The position numbers and the translations under genes were made by a program. Below are positions 47,358-54,463 of a DNA stretch of 64,000 bases, piece after piece. Positions within the stretch are counted from its first letter, which is position 1; every line of letters starts with the position of its first letter. This DNA comes from Rhizobacter sp. SG703 (GTDB lineage: Bacteria; Pseudomonadota; Gammaproteobacteria; Burkholderiales; Burkholderiaceae_C). The notes below the pieces were generated by a model. It saw only the letters and a program-made list of their open reading frames with translations, had not been told where the DNA came from and made no database searches. The stretch covers positions 1 through 64,000 of the forward strand of contig NZ_JAAZQK010000016.1 of assembly GCF_012275445.1 (NCBI RefSeq). The letters are read 5' to 3'.

Positions 47358-47672
47358 GTGCAGTACACATTCGAGGTCCAAGCGCCGGGGGCATCGCCGG
47401 TGCGCATCGCACGCGCAGTGGCGTCGGTGTTGAAGTTCTTCGCGGACGCTGGACTGTCGCCCTACGCCGCCGCGCTCGCCGCGCAGGCGCGCGAGCGCTG
47501 GGACGACGATGGGTTCCCGGATGAGGGTCAACTCACCGACGCGCAGCTCGACGCGGCCGAGCTATGGGACGAGGTTCCGGACCTCCTGCGCGCCGGCTGC
47601 TACGGCAGGACCACGGACACGCCCTCGATCAACTTCCGTCTGGTGAATCTCGATGGAGATCCGGACCTGTGA
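47358..47672 (+). CDS. Hypothetical protein
   Basis: 104 aa with a GTG start at 47358 and no clear ribosome-binding site. The sequence has balanced composition: FEVQAPGASPVRIARAVASV, then LTDAQLDAAELWDEVPDLL and SINFRLVNLDGDPDL. It is predicted mixed alpha/beta, and I recognise no family. Its 3' end overlaps the convergent RNA-ligase-like gene by 44 nt. Likely a phage accessory gene. Confidence 0.55.
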   Translation: MQYTFEVQAPGASPVRIARAVASVLKFFADAGLSPYAAALAAQARERWDDDGFPDEGQLTDAQLDAAELWDEVPDLLRAGCYGRTTDTPSINFRLVNLDGDPDL

Positions 47673-48177
47673 CCGCCGGCCACGATCGCACAACCTCATA
47701 GCCAGAGGCCTCGCGCCGCGACCACACCAGCGACATCGCTTGCGGGGCCCAGACGAGGGCCGCAATCTCCGCCGGCGCATGCACAGCCGCCGCGTGGCGG
47801 GCCAGCGTGACGTGCGGGGTCCATCGCGGATCGATCTCGACCCCGGCGGCCGACACGGCGGCTGACGTCGACTGCTGCAATGCGTCCAGCTCGGCGCTTC
47901 CCTCCGCCAGCAGTACGACGACGCCGTCGTGCCACACCGCGGTGGATCTGAACTTCAGCTGCAGCTCGGGCACGATCACTTCGCTCAACGCCTCGACCAA
48001 GCTGGCCTCGTCGAGCATCTCCACATCGCCGAGGAAGTTGAGCGTGAGATGCAGGTTGTGCCGCGGAACCATGCGCGCGCCGGCCGGCCACAGCCAGGTC
48101 GACCGCAGATCCTCCACCGCGTCGCGCATGCTCTCGTCAGCCATGAGGCCGATGAACAGGCGCCGGCTGTCATTCAT
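47629..48177 (-). CDS. 2'-5' RNA ligase / 2H phosphoesterase family protein
   Basis: 182 aa from ATG 48177. It has two H-x-T/S-x motifs, NLHLTLNFLGDV and TPHVTLARHA, plus the start RRLFIGLMADESMRDAVEDL, which define the LigT/ThpR-like 2H phosphoesterase family. Members cleave or ligate 2'-5' or cyclic phosphodiester bonds in RNA. It overlaps the SRAP gene stop by 8 nt and so shares its SOS-type promoter. In a phage it could repair tRNA or degrade a cyclic nucleotide defence signal; the second idea is speculation. Confidence 0.82.
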   Translation of the reverse strand: MNDSRRLFIGLMADESMRDAVEDLRSTWLWPAGARMVPRHNLHLTLNFLGDVEMLDEASLVEALSEVIVPELQLKFRSTAVWHDGVVVLLAEGSAELDALQQSTSAAVSAAGVEIDPRWTPHVTLARHAAAVHAPAEIAALVWAPQAMSLVWSRREASGYEVVRSWPAVTGPDLHRDSPDGS

Positions 48178-48874
48178 CCGCGAGATCCACCTGCGCAGAC
48201 GGTGGCGACGGCGCCGTCGCCGGGCTGGCGTCGAACAGCTCCACCGCCGGCAGCACGAGCAGCTTCTTCGCCTCGTCAACGGACGCGAAGAGCCAGTGAT
48301 CGACGTCGGCCAAGGCGATCGGCACAACGCTGCGCTTGTCCTGCATGTGCGGCGGCCGCTTCGGGTCTGGCTTGTGCATGCGTCCCATCAGCGCGTGCCC
48401 GTCGGCATTGATCGTGAGCATCGTGTAGCTCTCGTGGATCTCGCCCGAGGCCCTGTCGACCCACGCGTTCCAGATGCCGGCCAGCGCCCACATGTCGCCG
48501 TCGGCGCGCTTGAACCGCCAAGGGATGTGCTTGCCCGTGTCCCAGTTCGGCTCGTAGAACGCCTCCGCAGGGATGATGCAGCGCTGCCCGCGGGCCCACG
48601 GCAGTTTGTAGCTGGCCTTGCCCGCGAGCTCTTCGGACCTCGCATTGCAGGTGGCGAACTTCAGCTTCGGCTCTTTGGCGAACCATGGGATCAGGTTCCA
48701 CTGGCCAGCCACCAGCTCGCGCACCGGCTCGGTGATGTCTTTCGCCGGACGGATGAAGGGTCCAACGTAGCCAGGGAACATCTCACGACGCGGCCCGCGC
48801 CAGGCGTCGCGCCTGCCGATGTGGAAGAACCGCTCGATGGCGGCATCCTCCGGAGAGACATAGCGGGTGCACAT
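48170..48874 (-). CDS. yedK: SOS-response-associated peptidase (SRAP/YedK/HMCES)
   Basis: 234 aa from ATG 48874, chosen because the family needs Cys at position 2 after Met removal (MCTRYV). Other conserved parts are WNLIPWFAKEP, TCNARSEELA, RCIIPAEAFYEP (Glu), WALAGIWNAW and MLTINADG with the later GRMHKPDPKRPPHM (His). SRAP proteins crosslink to abasic sites in single-stranded DNA and shield them. It is driven by the divergent LexA box 23 nt upstream and coupled to the RNA-ligase-like gene. Confidence 0.93.
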   Translation of the reverse strand: MCTRYVSPEDAAIERFFHIGRRDAWRGPRREMFPGYVGPFIRPAKDITEPVRELVAGQWNLIPWFAKEPKLKFATCNARSEELAGKASYKLPWARGQRCIIPAEAFYEPNWDTGKHIPWRFKRADGDMWALAGIWNAWVDRASGEIHESYTMLTINADGHALMGRMHKPDPKRPPHMQDKRSVVPIALADVDHWLFASVDEAKKLLVLPAVELFDASPATAPSPPSAQVDLADE

Positions 48875-48896
48875 CCCCAAAATGTACCGGGCCAAA

Positions 48897-48916
48897 TACT
48901 GTATAAATGTACAGTA
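48897..48916. promoter_or_regulatory. lexA box: LexA (SOS) box
   Basis: TACTGTATAAATGTACAGTA fits the proteobacterial LexA consensus (CTGT-N8-ACAG) with symmetric flanks. It lies between the divergent SRAP gene and the small gene at 48916 and overlaps the latter's start codon. LexA binding should repress both transcripts until DNA damage. Confidence 0.88.
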
Positions 48917-49236
48917 TGAAGGTTGCAGTAATCGAAATGAGGGACGGCCAAGGGCGGAAGCGCCCGCGCGACCAGGTGCGCGCCGAGAAGCCAGTGTTCG
49001 GTTACCTCATCTACGAGCCGGGCTTCGCGGCGCTTCGAGCGCTGGATGAAGCGCCTCCGACCGTCGGAGCGATGATGCCTTTGCTGCACCACGCGAAGAT
49101 CCGGGCGATTCGCAAAGGCGGGATCATGATCGTCGGCGCCTACGTCGACATGAAGAGTCGGGGGCCGATCGACCCGCTCATACCGCAGGCGTGGTGGGTA
49201 CGGCCGGTAGGCCACGGTGGCATACCGGCCGAATGA
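48916..49236 (+). CDS. Hypothetical SOS-controlled small protein
   Basis: 106 aa from ATG 48916 (an in-frame ATG at 48907 lies inside the LexA box). It begins MKVAVIEMRDGQGRKRPRDQ and ends VDMKSRGPIDPLIPQAWWVR. The middle has AMMPLLHHAKIRAIRKGGIM. No domain recognised. It is divergent from SRAP, and its translation start lies in the LexA site, so it should be tightly damage-induced. The stop is 1 nt from the Dam gene stop on the other strand. Confidence 0.65.
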   Translation: MKVAVIEMRDGQGRKRPRDQVRAEKPVFGYLIYEPGFAALRALDEAPPTVGAMMPLLHHAKIRAIRKGGIMIVGAYVDMKSRGPIDPLIPQAWWVRPVGHGGIPAE

Positions 49237-49237
49237 G

Positions 49238-50026
49238 CTAGAAGAGCCCTGCTGGCTCGGCCGCTTGATCCCAGCTCCAGATCACCAGTTCGCGCCGGTC
49301 GACCGCCTTGCCTCCGCCGCCCACCGTGTAGGCGATGTCCAGCGACTCCATGTGCATGCCCTCGAAGCACCGCCGGATGTCCGGGTGGTCGTTAATGCTC
49401 ATCATCGCCTTGCCCTTCAAGGTGCGGAAGGCCTGGGCGATCGCCTCGTATTCCTCAAACGGGAACGGCACGCCGTAGCCCTCGGTTTGCCAGTACGGCG
49501 GGTCCAGGTAGAAGAACGTGTGCGGCCGGTCGTAGCGCTCGATGCAGGCCTTCCAGTGCAGCCGCTCGACGAAGGTGCCGGCCAAGCGCAGGTGCGCGGC
49601 ACTGAGCTGCTCCTCGATGCGCAGCAGGTTCACCGGCGGCGCCGTCGTCGCCGTGCCCCAGGTCTGCCCCTGCAACTTGCCTCCGAAGCACTGGTGCTGC
49701 AGGTAGTAGAAGCGCGCGGCGCGCTGCACGTCGGTCAGCGTCTCCGCGGGCGTGTCCTGGATCCACTTGAACACCTCGCGGCTGGACAGTGCCCATTTGA
49801 ACTGGCGCACGAACTCCTCGAGGTGGTGCTTCACCACGCGGTACAGGTTCACCAGCTCGCCGTTGATGTCGTTGATGACCTCCACGTCTGCCGGCGGGCG
49901 AAGGAAGTACAGCGCGGCGCCGCCCGCGAAGACTTCGACGTAGCACTTGTGCGCGGGAAAGCGCGGGATCAGCAGATCGGCCAGGCGTCGCTTGCCGCCG
50001 ATCCAGGGAATGATGGGGTTGGCCAT
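49238..50026 (-). CDS. DNA adenine methylase, D12/Dam class
   Basis: 262 aa from ATG 50026. It has the class alpha N6-adenine methyltransferase layout: motif X/I IIPWIGGKRRLADLLIPRFP and VEVFAGGAALYFL, motif III NDINGELVNLY, and catalytic motif IV FYLDPPYW. The FEEYEAIAQAF block follows. The target is probably GATC or a similar site; phage versions protect DNA from host restriction. It is the last of the leftward late genes after the holin, separated from it by 186 nt that hold an RNA candidate. Confidence 0.9.
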   Translation of the reverse strand: MANPIIPWIGGKRRLADLLIPRFPAHKCYVEVFAGGAALYFLRPPADVEVINDINGELVNLYRVVKHHLEEFVRQFKWALSSREVFKWIQDTPAETLTDVQRAARFYYLQHQCFGGKLQGQTWGTATTAPPVNLLRIEEQLSAAHLRLAGTFVERLHWKACIERYDRPHTFFYLDPPYWQTEGYGVPFPFEEYEAIAQAFRTLKGKAMMSINDHPDIRRCFEGMHMESLDIAYTVGGGGKAVDRRELVIWSWDQAAEPAGLF

Positions 50027-50054
50027 GAGGCTCCAGTAAGGGTGTGGGTACACT

Positions 50055-50167
50055 GCGCCCCGCCTCCGGAAGGTGGCAGGGCCTTGGCTGGGCTCACAGG
50101 AATCGTCTGTGGGTTCGGTGGCCGCCGGAGTGCTCCAACACAACGGCGGTCGCCCTGTCTTTTTTTT
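50055..50167 (+). ncRNA. Three-hairpin RNA candidate ending in a T8 terminator
   Basis: Hairpin 1: GCCC-C-GCC (50057-50064) with GGC-A-GGGC (50075-50082). Hairpin 2: CTCACAG (50093-50099) with CTGTGGG (50107-50113). Hairpin 3: an 11-bp stem with two G-U pairs, 50117-50127 with 50144-50154, followed by eight T at 50160-50167, a strong intrinsic terminator on the plus strand. A TACACT at 50049 is a weak -10. It lies antisense to the holin-Dam intergenic part of the late transcript. No known RNA family recognised. Confidence 0.5.
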
Positions 50168-50212
50168 GAGGCTGTGCAGACGCCTGCACTGCCCGGGAAT
50201 GGCGCCCGGCGC

Positions 50213-50770
50213 CTACTTCACTGCCGGCGCCCGCGCGAGGAGTTCGGTCTTCTCTGCCGACCCTCGGCTTGATCCGAACTCGAACTGATGCGCGTCGCGT
50301 AGGCCGTTGGCGAACTGCTGGGTCAGCATGCCTAGCGGGCCGTTGAGCGCCATGATCAGCGGGTTCACGTCCCCGCCCTTGGTCACGCCCAGCCAGGTCA
50401 CGAAGACCATCGCCGACAGGCAGGCCAGCATGCCCACCACGTCGCCAACGATCATCAGGTCCGCGCGCTTGGTCGTCCTGCCGAGCTGGGCGAGCTGCAC
50501 GTCGCGATTGCGGGCGTCCTGTCGATCCGCGAGGAAGGCCTTGTCGAGATCGGCCTCGGCGGCGATCACCGCCTGGCGGAAGGCCAGTAACGCGACAGGA
50601 TCGGCCTGGATCGCGCTCAGCGCGGCCTGGCCGCTGTCCTTGCCGGTCACCTGCTTGGCGATGTCGATCACGCTGCTGGCGGCCTGCTCGGCCTGATCAC
50701 TGCCGGTGATCCACTTCAGGATGCCCGGCACGAACTGCGCGAGCGCGAATGCGGTGCTGATCGGGTCCAT
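50213..50770 (-). CDS. Three-TM phage holin, GTA type
   Basis: 185 aa. It has hydrophobic stretches at the N-terminus (AFALAQFVPGILKWITG), residues ~105-130 (LMIVGDVVGMLACLSAMVFV) and ~135-155 (NPLIMALNGPLGMLTQQF), with a charged coiled middle (AAEADLDKAFLADRQDARNR). This is the pattern of the 'holin of 3TMs for gene-transfer release' family. It makes lesions that let the endolysin reach peptidoglycan. Its ATG overlaps the lysozyme stop by 1 nt (TGATG). Confidence 0.8.
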   Translation of the reverse strand: MDPISTAFALAQFVPGILKWITGSDQAEQAASSVIDIAKQVTGKDSGQAALSAIQADPVALLAFRQAVIAAEADLDKAFLADRQDARNRDVQLAQLGRTTKRADLMIVGDVVGMLACLSAMVFVTWLGVTKGGDVNPLIMALNGPLGMLTQQFANGLRDAHQFEFGSSRGSAEKTELLARAPAVK

Positions 50771-51360
50771 CAGGCCTTGCCTCCTGCAGCAATCGAGATC
50801 TCCACGCGGTTCAGCAGCCAGCCGTAGACGAAGGCTTCATCCTTCGCGCGGCGCTCGGCCAGCTCGACGTAGAAGGCCCCCTGCAGCGCGTTGAGTGCGC
50901 GCAGCAGCACCACCTGCCCTTCGGCGCCGCGGCGGCGCACGTACTCCCGCAGCGCCGCGATCGTCATCGGGCCGATGCGTCCGTCCGCTTTCACGTCGGG
51001 ATACCAGCTTCCTTCCTTGTTCAGCACGTTCAGCGCGCGCTGTAGGAAGGTGGCCGCCTGCTCGGTGCCCAGGTTCACCGCGGTATCGAACAGCTCACCG
51101 GCCACGGCCGGCGCTGCGCTCGCGACCTGGTCGAGCAGTAGCGCGTCCCAGTAGCGGCTGCGGTAGATCGCCTTGGCCTGGTCGAGACCGAGCAGATTCA
51201 TCGGGCCGGTGTAGCCGAAGGCGCGCGCCACCGCTTCGGTGATGCCGTACTTCGTCTGGCCGCCGCTGTCACGCGGGTCGTCGCTGAAGCCGGCTTCCTT
51301 GCCGAGCACCTGGTCGAATGCGGTCTCGAAGTTCATCGCTGTGTTCGTCGTGGTTGTCAT
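50770..51360 (-). CDS. Phage endolysin, GH108 N-acetylmuramidase
   Basis: 196 aa from ATG 51360 (ATG 51336, at MNFETAFDQVL, is the main alternative). It has the GH108 catalytic segment VLGKEAGFSDDPRDSGGQT with Glu, then KYGITEAVARAFG, the RYWDALLLDQVA block and the C-terminal peptidoglycan-binding-3-like part DGRIGPMTIAALREYV. It hydrolyses the glycan backbone. There is no signal peptide, so export depends on the holin. It lies between a small TM protein and the holin in the lysis module. Confidence 0.87.
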   Translation of the reverse strand: MTTTTNTAMNFETAFDQVLGKEAGFSDDPRDSGGQTKYGITEAVARAFGYTGPMNLLGLDQAKAIYRSRYWDALLLDQVASAAPAVAGELFDTAVNLGTEQAATFLQRALNVLNKEGSWYPDVKADGRIGPMTIAALREYVRRRGAEGQVVLLRALNALQGAFYVELAERRAKDEAFVYGWLLNRVEISIAAGGKA

Positions 51361-51389
51361 TGTTTGGGGCATTGAGGAGGCGGCCTCGA

Positions 51390-51641
51390 TCACTTGCCGA
51401 GCAGGCGGCTGAACCAGTCGAACTTCACCGCGCCCAGGCCGAGCAGCGCCATCACCGCGTACATCGCGAGCCGGCGCAGTCCCCGTCCGAGCTGTCGATC
51501 GACATAGCCGCCCCACACGCCGACCAGGCGCTGCGCGGTGCGCTCATCGCCGAGCTGAGTCATCAGCTGCGCGGACAGGTGCTCGGCGATAGCCTGCGCG
51601 TCGGCGTCGCTCAGGCTGCGCTGCTCATGCTTCGGCGGCAT
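51390..51641 (-). CDS. Small phage membrane protein
   Basis: 83 aa. An amphipathic N-terminal half (LSDADAQAIAEHLSAQLMTQ) is followed by one C-terminal membrane helix LAMYAVMALLGLGAVKF. It overlaps the portal gene end by 17 nt and precedes the lysozyme gene. It could be a second holin-like or spanin-type protein, or a tail/neck anchor. No family firmly recognised. Confidence 0.6.
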   Translation of the reverse strand: MPPKHEQRSLSDADAQAIAEHLSAQLMTQLGDERTAQRLVGVWGGYVDRQLGRGLRRLAMYAVMALLGLGAVKFDWFSRLLGK

Positions 51642-53184
51642 CGGCGCCCTCCTCTTCGTTGTCGGTCTGGTCGTCGCTCTGCTTCGGCTGGCTAGGCAGG
51701 CCGCTCGCGTTCTGGTGACGCACGTCGCTGCTGAAGCGCAGTTCTTTCTCCTCGACCTTCTTGCGCCAGCTCGCGATCTGCTCGAGCACGGTGTCGGGAT
51801 TGCGCCCGGCCTTGCGGATCACCTCGACTTCGCTGATAAAGCCGGCCTGGCTCAGCGTCAGCCAGGCCGTGGCTTCCTTCGCCATGTCGATCCACGGCAT
51901 TGACGGCGCGACGTAGAGCACGTCGTCGTGCGTACCGGACTTCAGGTCCGCCGGCATCGGCACCACGTTGGAGAGGTCCGCCGCGCGGATGAAGTCCTCG
52001 ACCATCGGCTGCACAGCCATCGAGACGAAGTCGTCGGTCAGGCAGGCGTAGTGGACCCACTGCTCGACGAGCTCCTGCCTCTGGCTGCTGTACGTGCCGT
52101 CGTAGTTGCGGCTGATGCTGGAGTAGCTGGCGCTGATGCCCGCGGCGAAGGCGCGCAGCTGCCCGTTGCGGAAGGTGATCAGGTTCGGGTTCGGGCGCTT
52201 GCTGTCGATGAGGCCGATCTCCTCGCCCACCGCCAGCGTATCGATGATGGTGCCCGGCGACAGTCCCACCTGGCGCGGCAGGTCGTTGCCGTTGTCGTCC
52301 TTCAGCGGCCCCTCGTAGCCGCCGCCGTCGGGCGCCAGACGCTTCACGTAGCCAGTCAACATCGCGGCAACCTTCGCCGCAATGCGTTCGGACTCCTCGT
52401 AGTCCTTGATGTCCTCGATGCGGCCGATGACGCTGGCGAAACGCGTCACGCCGCGAAGCTGGCCGATGCGAGAAAGGTGGGCCAGGTGCAGCATGCGCTG
52501 GGCCTCGACGACCTTGAGGTCGGGCTTTAGGGTCGTGACCTCGCCCGGGTGGGTCTTGCTGACCCAGTACCCGGTCGGCCGCATCCAGGTGTTGTGCTGG
52601 ATGCCCTGGCGGATCCCGCGCGCGGACTCGTTGAAATCCATCGGCACGAAGTCGGGCTCAATCAGTTCCAGCGAGTACGGCACCGCCGTGCCATGGTCCA
52701 GGCCCGGCACTTTGCCAAGCAGGCGCTGTGCGAAGGCCTCGCCATCGCGGTACAGCGTGCGGGCGAGCAGGCGCTGGCAGCGCGCGTAGCTGTGTTGCCA
52801 GCGCACCTCGGGGCGGCGCTGCCAGTCGCGCCAGGCGGCCGACAGCGCGGCGGCGTACTCGGCGTGGATCTCGCCGTTGAGACGCCTCGGCTGGAACTCG
52901 ACACCGATACCGTTCGCGCCGACTGTGTTGTGCACCAGCACGTCGAGCGCACCGACGACCAGGTCGTGATTGCGGTCGAGGTAGCGCATCTGGTTGCGCA
53001 GCGGCACGGCGCCCTGCTCGACCAAGTGATTGGGTGAGCCGCCGTCCTTACGGAACTTCCGCTGCGTGCTCGGGTGAGCAGCCTCGTAGTGGGACAGTAG
53101 CGTGCGGTTGCGCAGGCGAGCCAAGCCTCGCTGCGGGTCGAGCCAGGCCACGAGTCGGTCGACTGGATTCAGGCGAGCGGCCAT
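51625..53184 (-). CDS. Phage portal protein, lambda gpB family
   Basis: 519 aa. It shows lambda-type portal features: GSPNHLVEQGAVPLRNQMRY, LVHNTVGANGIGVEFQPRR, RDGEAFAQRL, LEPD-like LELIEPDFVPMDFN, SRIGQLRGVTRFASVIGRIE and AAGISASYSSISRNYDGTYS. The portal ring is the gate for DNA packaging. The last ~40 residues are acidic. It starts 1 nt overlapping the gpW-like gene. It is oddly placed: downstream of tail genes and directly upstream of lysis genes, without terminase or capsid neighbours. Confidence 0.9.
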   Translation of the reverse strand: MAARLNPVDRLVAWLDPQRGLARLRNRTLLSHYEAAHPSTQRKFRKDGGSPNHLVEQGAVPLRNQMRYLDRNHDLVVGALDVLVHNTVGANGIGVEFQPRRLNGEIHAEYAAALSAAWRDWQRRPEVRWQHSYARCQRLLARTLYRDGEAFAQRLLGKVPGLDHGTAVPYSLELIEPDFVPMDFNESARGIRQGIQHNTWMRPTGYWVSKTHPGEVTTLKPDLKVVEAQRMLHLAHLSRIGQLRGVTRFASVIGRIEDIKDYEESERIAAKVAAMLTGYVKRLAPDGGGYEGPLKDDNGNDLPRQVGLSPGTIIDTLAVGEEIGLIDSKRPNPNLITFRNGQLRAFAAGISASYSSISRNYDGTYSSQRQELVEQWVHYACLTDDFVSMAVQPMVEDFIRAADLSNVVPMPADLKSGTHDDVLYVAPSMPWIDMAKEATAWLTLSQAGFISEVEVIRKAGRNPDTVLEQIASWRKKVEEKELRFSSDVRHQNASGLPSQPKQSDDQTDNEEEGADAAEA

Positions 53185-53411
53185 CAGTCGAGACGCGCGA
53201 CGGAGAAGCGCAGGCCTCCGAGGGTCGGCGCGCCAGATGCGCGGTCGCGTTCAGCGGCGACGCGGCGCTCCCACTCCTGTCGGCCGGCGCGAATCTCGGC
53301 CAGGTCTTCGCTGCGGAAGACACGGTCGCCAAGGCGCGCTTCCTTGCCGAGGAGTACATCGGTTTCGGCCTGCAAGTAGGCGGCCAGCATGGTGGAGGCG
53401 GGGGTGGTCAT
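53184..53411 (-). CDS. Phage head-tail joining protein, gpW-like
   Basis: 75 aa: MTTPASTMLAAYLQAETDVL, GKEARLGDRVFRSEDLAEIR, ending RFSVARLD. Size and the Y..AE...L.G....... sequence style match the gpW family, which sits between portal and tail. In lambda-type genomes gpW directly precedes the portal, as here (TGATG overlap). It is the first gene of the portal-lysis-Dam group. The defence cassette begins 456 nt upstream on the other strand. Confidence 0.75.
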   Translation of the reverse strand: MTTPASTMLAAYLQAETDVLLGKEARLGDRVFRSEDLAEIRAGRQEWERRVAAERDRASGAPTLGGLRFSVARLD

Positions 53412-53866
53412 GCGCCCATGCTCGTTTGATCAGCGCGCCATTTGTAGTCCCCAAGATGACAATATTCATCGAGCCCACAGTCAGCGGCGACGATAGTCGA
53501 GCAGAGAAGACCGGAGCGCACTGCGATCACTACGTCGCCCTAATGCTGGCCGCACTCATTCGAGCAAACGACTGACTGACTGATCTCATTGCGAACTACC
53601 AGTCGGCAGAGCTTAGGTCGGCCACATCGCCTTCGCGGGCGTTCGGCGAGGTTCTCGTCAAGTGATTCGCGATTGCTTGAGACATTCGTGGTCAAGTCCG
53701 GCGCGATTAGCTGCCGCGCGCCCTTCATCAAGATTGAGGAAGGACGATGCAGTACCCCCCACGGGGCCAGACTGGGAGGGACAATGCCTTGTATGCAGCC
53801 GCCCTCCGTTTTGCGATTGTTGCCGTTCGCTGCACCCTGGACCGATCACCTTCGAGGAGCTAGAGC
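53412..53866. other. Intergenic region before the TIR cassette
   Basis: 455 nt between the divergent gpW-like gene and the TIR cassette, AT-richer than the phage late genes. No convincing ORF or tRNA. It must hold promoters for both directions, but no clear -35/-10 pair stands out to me. Confidence 0.4.
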
Positions 53867-54346
53867 ATGGCAAAAAAATGTTTTCTGAGCTTTCACTACA
53901 AGGCAGACAGCTGGCGAGTTTCGCAAGTGAAGCAAATTGGATCGATCGAGGAGCAGCCGCTGCTCGATTCGAACAAGTGGGAAGAGATCAAGAAGAAGGG
54001 TGATACAGCCATTGAGAAATGGATCGCTGACAACATGAAGGGCAAAGAGTGCCTTGTCGTCCTTGTTGGGGAAAAAACTGCAGGTCGCCGTTGGGTAAAG
54101 CATGAAATCAAGAAGGCCTGGAAGGACGGATTTGGCGTACTCGCCATTCACATTCACAACTTGAAAGATTCGGCCGGCAACCAGTCCTCCAAGGGAACCA
54201 ACCCCTTCACAGGCTTGACGGTCGACGGAGAGGCAGTTGCCGGGAAGGTCTATGACCCGCCGTACTCCACGAGCACCTACGTCTACGACCACATCAAGGA
54301 GAACATTGAGGGCTGGATAAAGGATGCCGTAAAGGCAAGGGCCTAG
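53867..54346 (+). CDS. ThsB-like TIR protein (first copy)
   Basis: 159 aa; ATG 53867 follows GAGGAG. It matches the Thoeris ThsB TIR-like family (PF08937 type): CFLSFHYKADSWRVSQVKQI, WEEIKKKGDTAIEKWIADNM, ECLVVLVGEKTAGRRWVKHE (candidate catalytic Glu80) and HIHNLKDSAGNQSSKGTNPF. ThsB proteins sense phage infection and make a cyclic ADP-ribose isomer from NAD+. It is cytosolic. First gene of a four-gene plus-strand cassette inside leftward phage genes; its codon use is AT-richer than its neighbours, indicating separate origin. Confidence 0.85.
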   Translation: MAKKCFLSFHYKADSWRVSQVKQIGSIEEQPLLDSNKWEEIKKKGDTAIEKWIADNMKGKECLVVLVGEKTAGRRWVKHEIKKAWKDGFGVLAIHIHNLKDSAGNQSSKGTNPFTGLTVDGEAVAGKVYDPPYSTSTYVYDHIKENIEGWIKDAVKARA

Positions 54347-54463
54347 GCCGCGCCGAAAAATCACGGACGCTCAAGCGGGGGAGCGAATGTTGTCTGAGCC
54401 TGGAATCACTGCCGCGCGATGTCTGCGCAATGCGTCAACCACTTCGTCCGGGAGACTTTGAAC

